Numbered from the stretch's first letter, positions 1-5,851 are shown. The stretch: DNA of 9,141 nt from Chloroflexota bacterium (GCA_027346765.1 DAIERN010000044.1:1-9141), one strand, 5' to 3'. The notes: a model not told the origin generated them from the sequence alone. Translations and numbers: made by a program.

Positions 1-1
1 C

Positions 2-310
2 GTCGTCCTGCCGCCCGGCGGTCCGTCGGTTGCCGCGGGCCAGGCGATTTCGGATAGCACCGCAGGGACGCTCCCCATAACCCGCAACGTCAAGCCCCCG
101 ACCGGATCCAACGGCGTGGCCATCGCGACAGTGAACCTGCGCGAGCAGCCCGACGCGACGTCGCGCATCCTGGGGTGGGTGGGCAGCGGCGGATTCATGC
201 GAATTGTCGATGAGGCGTACAGCCCGCAGGGCAACCTCTACTACCAGGTCGAGACTGCGAGCGGGTCGACGGGCTGGGTCTACGGGCGCTGGATCCTCAA
301 CATCCAGTAG
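2..310 (+). CDS. SH3-domain protein, C-terminal part (5' end outside window)
   Basis: The frame is open from the left edge to the TAG at 308-310, so this is the C-terminal ~102 residues of a longer protein. The first ~38 visible residues are a Pro/Gly/Ser/Thr-rich linker. They are followed by a bacterial SH3 (SH3b) domain from about residue 39 to the end, with the hallmark ATVNLREQP near its start and the closing STGWVYGRWI, which match the family pattern 'VNLR..P ... G.TGWV...'. Such domains bind peptidoglycan or other ligands and usually sit at the end of secreted or cell-surface proteins, so an extracytoplasmic location is likely. The signal peptide and any catalytic domain would lie upstream and cannot be seen. 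A GTG at 116 inside the frame is an internal valine, because the open frame and linker continue to the edge. The gene converges with the tRNA gene. The 55 nt after its stop show only a weak CTC/GAG hairpin and no clear terminator. Confidence 0.75.
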   Translation, partial: VVLPPGGPSVAAGQAISDSTAGTLPITRNVKPPTGSNGVAIATVNLREQPDATSRILGWVGSGGFMRIVDEAYSPQGNLYYQVETASGSTGWVYGRWILNIQ

Positions 311-365
311 GTCAGTGCCTCGTCGGTGCAGAGGGAAGCAGCCTAGGTCTCGCGTGAGGTGACTG

Positions 366-440
366 TGGTGGGCGATACTGGATTCGAACCAGTGACCCCT
401 CGGATGTGAACCGAGTGCTCTACCGCTGAGCCAATCGCCC
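366..440 (-). tRNA. tRNA-Val (anticodon CAC), CCA encoded
   Basis: A complete cloverleaf reads on the minus strand. The acceptor stem is GGGCGAT paired with ATCGCCC. The D arm is GCTC-AGCGGTA-GAGC. The anticodon arm is CTCGG-TTCACAT-CCGAG, which puts CAC at positions 34-36 (valine, reading GUG). A 5-nt variable loop follows, then a T arm ACTGG-TTCGAAT-CCAGT, discriminator A, and CCA encoded in the DNA at 368-366. The sum is 72 nt plus CCA. It lies 38 nt downstream of the DUF167 stop on the same strand. A separate promoter-like pair is present just upstream (467-496). Confidence 0.97.
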
Positions 441-466
441 CCCGGGACGCCCGCATGGGCCGGGCC

Positions 467-496
467 ATTATCCGCGCTCTAAGCGGACCTTGTCAC
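467..496 (-). promoter_or_regulatory. Candidate promoter of tRNA-Val
   Basis: On the minus strand a -35-like GTGACA (496-491) is separated by 18 nt from a -10-like GATAAT (472-467). Each matches the sigma-70 consensus at 5 of 6 positions. Transcription would start near 460, about 20 nt before the tRNA 5' end, a plausible short leader. The -35 half lies inside the last codons of the DUF167 gene. This is a pattern match only. Confidence 0.45.
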
Positions 497-763
497 CAAG
501 CCCGGCCAGCGGCCGCTCAATGCGCTCGGCGCGAGGTCGTGGACCGCCAGAACCTTGGTGCGCGACGTCGCGCCGCGCACCAGCTGCAGCCGCGATGGCG
601 CGACGTCCAGCGCAGCGGCGACAACGCGCACGACGGCAGCGTTGGCGGCGCCACCCGCCGGCGCGGCGCGAACCTTGACCAGCAGCTCCCCACCGGGCGC
701 GACGCCCGACACCTCGTCGCGCCCCGCGCGCGGCGTGACCCGGACCGTGAACGTGACGGTCAG
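479..763 (-). CDS. yggU: DUF167 / YggU-family small protein
   Basis: A small single-domain protein of the DUF167 (YggU) family, whose function is not established. The diagnostic block lies near the middle: KVRAAPAGGAANAAVVRVVA, followed by a G-x-TSRTKV segment (family pattern 'lkV...P.dG.AN..l...la...gv....v.i..G..sr.K.v.i'). The first ATG/GTG/TTG in frame is GTG at 712, but starting there would remove the conserved first strand VRVTPRAGRDEV encoded just upstream. The open frame contains no ATG, GTG or TTG before that strand. The only start-like codon is CTG at 763-761, which overlaps the yggT stop as CTGA (TGA 762-760). A CTG start gives 94 residues, close to the usual length of about 95. 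I see no SD, so translational coupling from yggT is the likely mode of initiation. The gene is last in the ftsZ-yggS-yggT-DUF167 string. DUF167 genes are often found beside yggT and yggS. Family membership is secure; the start is inferred. Confidence 0.85.
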   Translation of the reverse strand: MTVTFTVRVTPRAGRDEVSGVAPGGELLVKVRAAPAGGAANAAVVRVVAAALDVAPSRLQLVRGATSRTKVLAVHDLAPSALSGRWPGLVTRSA

Positions 764-1011
764 CGGAACAGGACCAGCTGCATCAGGAAACCCAGGCCCA
801 GCATCAGCACCAGCGGCGAGAAGTCGACCATGCCTGACTGCGGCAGGATGCGTCGAATCGGGGCGAGCAGTGGCTCCGTCGTGTCAAAGAGGAACCGGCC
901 CACCGGGCCCTCCAACGTTGGATTGACCCACGAGAGCAGCACCCGCGCGACCACCATCAGCCACAGCACGGTGACCAGCACCTGGAGGAAGACGACCAGG
1001 AAGCCGCTCAT
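760..1011 (-). CDS. yggT: YggT family integral membrane protein
   Basis: An 83-residue protein with two hydrophobic segments, about residues 4-26 and 63-83. Between them is the conserved YggT region: ARVLLSWVNP, then the 'EPLLAPIRRILP' stretch and DFSPLVLML. It matches one YggT repeat (E. coli YggT carries two). The family is an inner-membrane protein of poorly defined role, linked in some bacteria to osmotic shock tolerance and, by gene neighbourhood, to division and envelope functions. The ATG start (1011-1009) overlaps the yggS stop by ATGA, and its own TGA overlaps the DUF167 start by CTGA, so translation is probably coupled on both sides. In many Gram-positive and cyanobacterial clusters sepF lies just upstream of yggT; here it is absent. 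Confidence 0.92.
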   Translation of the reverse strand: MSGFLVVFLQVLVTVLWLMVVARVLLSWVNPTLEGPVGRFLFDTTEPLLAPIRRILPQSGMVDFSPLVLMLGLGFLMQLVLFR

Positions 1012-1715
1012 CGGCTCACCGTGACCACGCGTTCGCCGAAGATGGCCCGACCGATCCGGACCACGGTTGCCCCCTCCTCGATCGCGATCTCGAAGTCGTC
1101 GCTCATGCCCATCGACAGCGCGGCGCCCAAGCGCGCCTCGCGCGCCCGCAGCCGCGCGCCGGCCTCGCGCAGCGCGACAAACGTGGGCTGCGCGTCCCCT
1201 GGGCGAGCGACCAGCCGACCAACCGTCATCAGGCCGCGCAGCTCGAGCCCGGGGAGCGCCGCGATCGCCGGCAGCGCTGCCTCAAGGGACTCGACCGCGA
1301 AGCCCGCCTTGGCCGCATCGCTGTCGACGTTGACCTGGAGGTAGACCGGGTACGGCGTCTTGCCGGCGTCGGCCGCGCGTCGCGCAATGCGTTCCGCCAA
1401 CTCGACCGAATCGACCGACTGGATGCAGTCGAACAGCTTTACCGCCCTGCCCGCCTTGTTCGATTGCAGGTGACCGACTAGCTGCCAGCTCGCCTGCGGA
1501 AGGTCGGTGACCTTGGCCTCCGCTTCCTGCACGCGGTTCTCGGCCAGGTCGGTCAGTCCCAGCTCGACTGCGGCCCGGACAATCTCAACCGACACCGACT
1601 TTGTGACCGCCAGCAGCCTGACTGTGGCCGGATCGCGTCCCGCCTGCGCACACGCCCGCGCGATGCGCGCGCGAACTTGCTCGACGCGCGCTTCGAGCGG
1701 GGCGGTCTGGGTCAG
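1008..1715 (-). CDS. yggS: YggS-type PLP homeostasis protein
   Basis: A pyridoxal-phosphate-binding protein of the YggS/PROSC (COG0325) family. It is a fold-type III barrel that buffers cellular PLP and has no known enzymatic reaction. Conserved blocks are: LLAVTKSV with the PLP-binding lysine (K39 when numbered from CTG 1715), LAENRVQE (usually FGENRVQE), [23 protein letters not shown], and the C-terminal [23 protein letters not shown]...IFGER. The first GTG in frame (1595) would cut off the N-terminal helix and the PLP lysine. Upstream the frame stays open and encodes typical YggS N-terminal sequence, with no ATG, GTG or TTG. CTG at 1715-1713 is the only start candidate; it overlaps the ftsZ TGA as CTGA and gives 235 residues, normal for the family. 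No SD is visible, so coupling to ftsZ translation is likely. Its stop overlaps the yggT start by ATGA. The family call is very secure; the start is inferred. Confidence 0.92.
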   Translation of the reverse strand: MTQTAPLEARVEQVRARIARACAQAGRDPATVRLLAVTKSVSVEIVRAAVELGLTDLAENRVQEAEAKVTDLPQASWQLVGHLQSNKAGRAVKLFDCIQSVDSVELAERIARRAADAGKTPYPVYLQVNVDSDAAKAGFAVESLEAALPAIAALPGLELRGLMTVGRLVARPGDAQPTFVALREAGARLRAREARLGAALSMGMSDDFEIAIEEGATVVRIGRAIFGERVVTVSR

Positions 1716-2921
1716 GAGCGCCGGCGCAGGAACGCCGGGATGTCGAGGTCCTCGATCTCCTGCTGCGGCCCACGGCGCAGATCGCCGTTGGACGGCCGCG
1801 ACGAGACCGTCGCCGCGGCGGGCATCGCCTCGCCGTTGCCGGTCGAGCTGATGGGGATCGCGGCCGCGATGCGCTGATCGATCACCTGCTCGCGTTCGCG
1901 CGAGCGCAGGACGCTGGCCATGTCAGAGGCTGGCACGTGCGCGCGCTGCGCCTCGCGCCGGCGCGAAGCGTCAAAGCCGGTGGCAATGACGGTGATCGCG
2001 ATCTCGTCGCCCATGCGCTCGTCGATGACCGTGCCGAAGATGATGTTCGCCTCCGGATCGGCCGTGCTCTTGATGATCTCAGCCGCCTCGTCGACCTCGT
2101 ACAGCGCGAGGCTGGGGCCGCCGGTGACGTTGAACAGCACGCCCTGGGCGCCGTTGATGTTCAGCTCGAGCAGCGGGCTGGAGATCGCCTGGCGCGCGGC
2201 CGTCGCGGCGCGGTCCTCGCCACTGGCCCGGCCGATGCCCATCAGCGCTGATCCGGCATCCTTCATGACGGTCCGCACGTCGGCGAAGTCGAGGTTGATA
2301 AGACCGGGAATGGTGATCAGGTCGCTGATGCCCTGGACGCCCTGGCGCAGCACGTCGTCGACGACGCGGAACGCCTCCAGGATCGAGGTCTGCTTGTCGA
2401 CAACGTCCTTCAGGCGATCGTTGGGGATGGTGATGAGCGTGTCGACCTTGTCGCGCAGCGCCTCGCTGCCCTTCTCCGCGTTCAGCCGGCGCCGCGCGCC
2501 CTCAAAGCTGAATGGCTTGGTGACGACGCCGATGGTCAGCGCCCCCAGGTCGCGCGCGATCTCGGCGATGCCGCCGATGGCGCCGATGACGCTCGCCGCG
2601 TCCACCGCCCATGCCGGCGGTGATGAAGACCATGTCGGAGTCCTTGAGCGCCTCGTAGATCTTTTCCGCGTCCTCCTCGGCGGAGCGCTGGCCGATGCCG
2701 GGGTCACCGCCCGCGCCGAGACCGCGGGTGATCTTGTCGCCGATGCGGATCTTGTGCGGCGCGTCCGACTGGAGCAGCGCCTGGGCGTCGGTGTTGACGG
2801 AGATGAACTCCACGCCCATGAGCTCGGCGCGGATCATCCGGTTGACGGCGTTGGATCCGCCGCCTCCGATACCGATCACACGGATGAGTGCGAAGTTCTC
2901 GGAGTCGGACCTCAGCGACAT
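1712..2921 (-). pseudogene. ftsZ: ftsZ, tubulin-like division GTPase, frameshifted at the T4 loop
   Basis: FtsZ polymerises at midcell with GTP and recruits the divisome. The N-terminal part starts at ATG 2921 with a fair SD (AGAAGGGG, 2939-2932). It carries the T1 region [14 protein letters not shown], then [11 protein letters not shown] and [11 protein letters not shown]. At about 2604 the reading frame breaks. The C-terminal part continues in another frame from about 2599: [17 protein letters not shown], the T7 loop [22 protein letters not shown], a variable linker, and the C-terminal peptide [12 protein letters not shown] that binds FtsA and other partners, ending at TGA 1714-1712. Between the second glycine of GMGG and the IAEIA strand there are 34 nt where FtsZ usually has 27 (nine codons, GTGTGAAPV), and the GTGTG phosphate-binding loop is encoded in no frame. 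All other conserved parts are intact, so either this is an assembly or sequencing error, a very recent mutation, or a decaying copy. The ATG in the shifted frame at 2707 is not a credible independent start. Identity is certain; whether it is functional is open. Confidence 0.93.
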
Positions 2922-2931
2922 GTCGGCTTAT

Positions 2932-2939
2932 CCCCTTCT
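2932..2939 (-). promoter_or_regulatory. ftsZ ribosome binding site
   Basis: AGAAGGGG on the minus strand, 10 nt before the ATG at 2921. It supports that ATG as the ftsZ start and contrasts with the downstream genes of this operon, which show no SD and appear to rely on overlapping stop/start codons. Confidence 0.6.
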
Positions 2940-2972
2940 ACCCGGCGCGTAAAGACGGTTGCAGACCTGGCG

Positions 2973-3087
2973 TGGGCTCCGACGCCGAGGTGTCTGATGG
3001 TCGGGCGAGTATAGCCGCGGGGCAGCGCGGGACGGCATGCCCAATGGACTCCGACTTGGCCAATTTCGACCGCCGATTGGGCTCCGA
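2973..3087. repeat. Three direct copies of TGGRCTCCGA upstream of ftsZ
   Basis: The 10-mer occurs on the plus strand at 2973-2982 (TGGGCTCCGA), 3045-3054 (TGGACTCCGA) and 3078-3087 (TGGGCTCCGA); on the ftsZ strand it reads TCGGAGYCCA. Copies two and three share a wider similarity (3041-3059 against 3074-3092, 14 of 19 positions) at an offset of 33 nt, about three helical turns; copies one and two are 72 nt apart, about seven turns. Relative to the putative ftsZ -10 at 3008-3013, one copy lies downstream of the predicted start and two lie upstream near -44 and -77. This arrangement suggests operator sites of a DNA-binding protein. I do not recognise the motif. Confidence 0.55.
3008..3013 (-). 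promoter_or_regulatory. Candidate -10 element for ftsZ
   Basis: TATACT on the minus strand (5 of 6 to TATAAT). Transcription would begin near 3001, giving an ~80-nt leader before ftsZ. The hexamer 17 nt upstream (GCCGTC) is a poor -35, so the promoter may depend on an activator or another sigma factor. Because the ftsA side is blocked by an opposing gene pair, ftsZ needs a promoter in this gap. Confidence 0.4.
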
Positions 3088-3098
3088 TGTGGACGGGT

Positions 3099-3107
3099 TG
3101 TGGATAA
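3099..3107 (-). promoter_or_regulatory. Perfect DnaA-box match
   Basis: TTATCCACA on the minus strand, identical to the consensus DnaA box. It lies about 100 nt upstream of the predicted ftsZ transcription start and 12 nt beyond the third TGGRCTCCGA copy. No cluster of boxes or AT-rich unwinding element is near it, so it is not an origin. It could be a DnaA regulatory site or chance. Confidence 0.35.
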
Positions 3108-3266
3108 CCGATTCAGCCGGCGGGGAAGGTCGGTCGCACGTGGAGCGTCGAGTTGTGGGGTAGGTCAAGCCAGCACAGCCGATTCCAGGGCAGCCTTTGT
3201 CCGGGCGTTTCGAAGCATTGATAGAGGTCCGCAACAGGTAAACGGTTGCTCGTCATGCGGTGCGCA

Positions 3267-3297
3267 TTGAGGCTGCCGACTCGAACGCGATTATAAC
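3267..3297 (+). promoter_or_regulatory. Candidate promoter for the peptidase-lipoprotein pair
   Basis: TTGAGG (3267-3272) with a 17-nt spacer to ATTATA (3290-3295), or the overlapping TATAAC at 3292-3297. The start would fall about 40 nt before the ATG at 3342. The match is modest, but this is the most AT-rich spot upstream of the gene. A weak purine run, AGAGAGA (3328-3334), sits 7 nt before the ATG as a possible SD. Confidence 0.35.
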
Positions 3298-3341
3298 GGT
3301 CGCCACTCCCTGTGGTGTCAATTGAATAGAGAGAACGAACC

Positions 3342-4175
3342 ATGACCGCGCGCCGCCTCGCATTGCCACTCCTGGCAGTGCTGCTTCTTGCCACTTTCCC
3401 ACCCGTTACGCTCGCTGATGAACTGGATCAGCCCACTCCCGATGAACTTGCTCTGGAGGCGGTGAAGCAACCGCTCGCTGACGCCATCAGTCACTACTTC
3501 GATACCGGAATCTACGTCTCGCCGCAGGTAGACCTTGGGGACTACGAGCCGGAGGCATGCGAGGAGCATTGCTCTCCGCCGCCCACCTCCAAAGCATTGA
3601 GCGTGTACGCCCGTCAGCAGATCAACGGCTACTACTGCGGAGTCGCATCAGCGCAGGCAGTGCTCAACTACACATGGCACATTTTCTATGCAACGGTCGA
3701 CGGTCAGGACCCCGGTAAGAACTGGAAGAAGCAAAGCGTGATCGGTCGCGAAATGGGGACTGATGATGTCGGGAGCTCAAACAGCAGGATGATCAAGAAT
3801 TACCTCGCCGCGAATGCCAACAACCCACCCGGCTTTGTGGGTTGGACCCGGTCTGTTAACGACTCAGGCCAGCAGATGTACAGCAGAATCGCCGCCGACG
3901 TGTCGAACTCGTCGATGCCGGTGATAGTCGCCGTCCAGCCGCACGATCCTGGCCAAGTACGCTTCCTACCCAGTTGGCCAAACGAGATATCGACCGTCGG
4001 CCACTTCATCGCAATTCGGGGCTATAGCGGAGCCTGGGATGGCACGGACACCGGAGCGAAGGTCCACTACGTCGAGTCGTCCGGGAATGGCGGCATGCAG
4101 GCAGGCCCGTACACCGTCGGGGCACTGACGATGTGGACCGTGAACAACCGCGGCGGTAACACGATCGTTTGGTGA
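3342..4175 (+). CDS. Secreted C39-like (papain-fold) cysteine peptidase
   Basis: A 277-residue protein with a clear Sec signal peptide: basic MTARR, a hydrophobic core to about residue 20, and a likely cleavage after ALTLA-type residues near 25, before DE. The mature part carries the C39-like / papain-fold pattern: QQINGYYCGVASAQAVLNY, with the candidate oxyanion Gln93 and nucleophile Cys99, and VGHFIAIRGYSG, with candidate catalytic His221. The strand VHYVESSG follows, where the family usually has Asp or Asn in 'Y..DP'; here Glu245 occupies that place, so activity is not assured. Family members are bacteriocin-processing peptidases or, in the secreted C39_2 type, uncharacterised wall or extracellular hydrolases. 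There is no ABC transporter domain attached or nearby, so bacteriocin export is unlikely. Residues 27-88 before the domain include two cysteines (73, 77) and no recognised motif. The ATG was chosen because it starts a complete signal peptide. The next gene overlaps by GTGA, suggesting joint function. Codon use looks less GC-biased than in the dcw genes. Confidence 0.7.
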   Translation: MTARRLALPLLAVLLLATFPPVTLADELDQPTPDELALEAVKQPLADAISHYFDTGIYVSPQVDLGDYEPEACEEHCSPPPTSKALSVYARQQINGYYCGVASAQAVLNYTWHIFYATVDGQDPGKNWKKQSVIGREMGTDDVGSSNSRMIKNYLAANANNPPGFVGWTRSVNDSGQQMYSRIAADVSNSSMPVIVAVQPHDPGQVRFLPSWPNEISTVGHFIAIRGYSGAWDGTDTGAKVHYVESSGNGGMQAGPYTVGALTMWTVNNRGGNTIVW

Positions 4176-5434
4176 GCATTGGACTGCGCCTGGTGGGGCA
4201 AGCGGGCGCTGCGATCGCCGTCGTCGCCCTATCCGGCTGCGTGATGTCCACGCCGATTGCGACCCGGCCGCCGTCAGGTGGTGAAACGTCTTCTCCAGCT
4301 CTGACGACGAACAGCCCTACTACGCCGTCAGCGCTTGCGACAGGCCCAACGTCCTCGATCCTACCGACTCCTGCTACGCGCCTCAGTGACCTCATGCTCG
4401 ACATCCACGACGTGGCGGCGGAATACACACACGGGGTAGACAACGTCGTCAGCTTGGGCAACGAGTTCATCTGGGACGCGGCTGCGCCGGGCGCCAAATC
4501 GGACGATTGGTTCCACGAAGCTCTATACCGCTTTGTCCCTGGGACGGACGCGCCAGAAGTCATCTATCAGTCGCAATCTGCTGACCATCGACCGATCGGC
4601 AACATCGCGGGTAGCTCGAAGGGTTACGTGTTCTCCGACTACGTCGATGCGCCGACACAGACAGGCAAATGGCGCGTCTTTTTTGTCTCTGCACCTGGCG
4701 CCGCACCAGTGGAGTTGGACGAAGGAGACGAAGAGTTCAACAACGACGTGCCCCCCCATGTAGCCATGAACGACAAGTATGTCGCCTGGTCCGGCCTCAG
4801 GGGTACAGGTGACGGTCGTGTCGCAGAGCTGAAGGTGGTCCGGATCGACGACCTGGGCCGTGTCGCCACTTTCGGTACGTCAAGGATCGACGATGGCTGG
4901 GTTGACCGCCCGAGCCTCTTTGCCAATGAATTGTGGTACGAGGCAGGTGAGAACAACTGGGCGAGCAACATGTCGTACCCGCGTGTCGAAATGAAGGATC
5001 TCGATTACCCAGATGCTGCGCCCTTGATGCTCGGCCAAGACGTTCGCGCCTCGATGCCAGCACCGTCCGACGAACTAGTCGTCCTGAAGACTGGCGGCCT
5101 CGTCGGGGATAACTCGGCTAGCCCCGGCACGCTGACGATCTACTGGCGGGAGTCGGCGACCTTCGAGCGGCTTCCGATTCCGGGGCCTGCGACCGCCGCG
5201 GACAGCACTACCAACCCGACGGTCGGCGACAGGTTCGTCGCGTGGACTGACGAGGTGACGTCCCGCCTTTACGTCTACGACCTCGCTGAGCACCAATTCT
5301 CGCGTATTGCGGAACTTGACCCAACAAACGTCGGCGGCTTCGCCGGCCGATCGGTTCACGGGGATCTGCTGGCGTTCGCCTACTGGGACGGCGGCGATGG
5401 CAGCTTCGTGCGCTGGGCAACCTTGCCCGAGTAG
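4172..5434 (+). CDS. Putative lipoprotein with beta-propeller-like repeats
   Basis: The start is GTG 4172, overlapping the previous stop as GTGA; TTG at 4169 is an alternative one codon upstream. The N-terminus is a lipoprotein signal with lipobox LSGC, placing the lipid-modified cysteine at residue 23 of 420, so the protein should be anchored on the outer face of the cytoplasmic membrane. Residues ~24-65 are a Ser/Thr/Pro-rich spacer typical of surface proteins. The rest is rich in short beta-strand repeats built on a 'V..DKYVAWSG' / 'VGDRFVAWTD...LYVYDL' / 'VHGDLLAFAYWDG' theme at spacings of 45-60 residues, resembling TolB- or WD-like propeller blades. I see no catalytic motif. A role as a binding or scaffold partner of the preceding secreted peptidase is inferred from the overlap and shared location only. 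Its stop is 8 nt from the end of yjbQ, which is read in the opposite direction, with no room for a separate terminator. Confidence 0.7.
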   Translation: MSIGLRLVGQAGAAIAVVALSGCVMSTPIATRPPSGGETSSPALTTNSPTTPSALATGPTSSILPTPATRLSDLMLDIHDVAAEYTHGVDNVVSLGNEFIWDAAAPGAKSDDWFHEALYRFVPGTDAPEVIYQSQSADHRPIGNIAGSSKGYVFSDYVDAPTQTGKWRVFFVSAPGAAPVELDEGDEEFNNDVPPHVAMNDKYVAWSGLRGTGDGRVAELKVVRIDDLGRVATFGTSRIDDGWVDRPSLFANELWYEAGENNWASNMSYPRVEMKDLDYPDAAPLMLGQDVRASMPAPSDELVVLKTGGLVGDNSASPGTLTIYWRESATFERLPIPGPATAADSTTNPTVGDRFVAWTDEVTSRLYVYDLAEHQFSRIAELDPTNVGGFAGRSVHGDLLAFAYWDGGDGSFVRWATLPE

Positions 5435-5442
5435 AGCGGCTC

Positions 5443-5847
5443 TCAGCCAGCGAGGAACGACAGCGAGACCTTGCGGGTGGGGTTGTCGGTGTTGGGGTCG
5501 AGCAGCGCGATCGACTGCCACGTGCCCAGCTGAAGCTCGCCGCCAGCCACCGGGATGCTGATCGACGGCGGCGCCAGGAGTGGCAGCAAGTGATCCGCGC
5601 CGTGGCCGCGCGAGCCATGGGCATGACGCCAGCGATCGTCGCGCGGCAGCAGCCGGTCCAGTTCGTCCATCAGGTCCGCCTCAGAACCGGAGCCGAGCTC
5701 CATGATCACGACACCGCAGGTCGCGTGGGGCACGAACACGTTCAGCAGCCCATCGCCCTCGCCACGCACGAAGTCCGCGCACTCGGCGGTGATGTCGAAG
5801 AGCCCGCGTCCGGTTCCCGTGTGGACAGTGATCGTGAGGCTCTTCAC
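5443..5847 (-). CDS. yjbQ: YjbQ family protein (secondary thiamine-phosphate synthase family, UPF0047)
   Basis: 134 residues when started at GTG 5847, normal for the YjbQ/UPF0047 family (usually ~130-140). That start gives the standard family opening MKSLTITVHTGTGRGLFDIT; a start at 5937 would add 30 residues lying within the end of ftsA. Conserved elements are: NVFVPHATCGVVIMEL (family 'H.TA...iNE'), the His/Asp-rich patch around residues 75-86 (HAHGSRGHGADH) that forms the metal or substrate pocket, the PPSISIPVAGGELQLGTWQ block, and a C-terminal TRKVSLSFL strand. Some members show weak thiamin-phosphate synthase activity, but the physiological role is not settled. It begins 4 nt after the ftsA stop and is the last minus-strand gene before the opposing cassette, so it is likely cotranscribed with murB-ddl-ftsQ-ftsA. 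Placement in a dcw cluster is uncommon. Confidence 0.88.
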   Translation of the reverse strand: MKSLTITVHTGTGRGLFDITAECADFVRGEGDGLLNVFVPHATCGVVIMELGSGSEADLMDELDRLLPRDDRWRHAHGSRGHGADHLLPLLAPPSISIPVAGGELQLGTWQSIALLDPNTDNPTRKVSLSFLAG

Positions 5848-5851
5848 CGCG

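Larger units (their letters stand above)
2922..3341. other. Divergent intergenic region between ftsZ and the peptidase gene
   Basis: A 420-nt non-coding stretch separating two divergently read genes. It contains the ftsZ SD and putative -10, three direct copies of TGGRCTCCGA, one perfect DnaA box, and a possible plus-strand promoter near 3267-3297, listed separately. The small open frames here have no SD or recognisable sequence. The base composition is less GC-rich than the dcw genes, particularly from 3200 onward. Confidence 0.7.

Noticed and set aside
1712..2707. Separate gene for the C-terminal FtsZ part starting at ATG 2707
   Set aside because: Its first ~37 residues are the out-of-frame reading of the conserved FtsZ N-terminal region, so it is half of a broken ftsZ and not an independent gene.
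1920..3014. Long plus-strand open frame opposite ftsZ
   Set aside because: A mirror of high-GC codon bias on the ftsZ coding strand. It resembles no known protein family and overlaps clear FtsZ motifs throughout.
2922..3341. Replication origin, because of the DnaA box
   Set aside because: Only one box, no AT-rich unwinding region, and no dnaA, dnaN or related neighbours.
2938..3394. Minus-strand small open frames upstream of ftsZ
   Set aside because: No SD, no recognisable sequence, and they cross the promoter-like elements and the start of the peptidase gene.
5433..5443. AGAGCGGCTCT palindrome between the convergent stops as a bidirectional terminator
   Set aside because: The single-base centre cannot form a hairpin loop of normal size, and there is no T-run on either strand.
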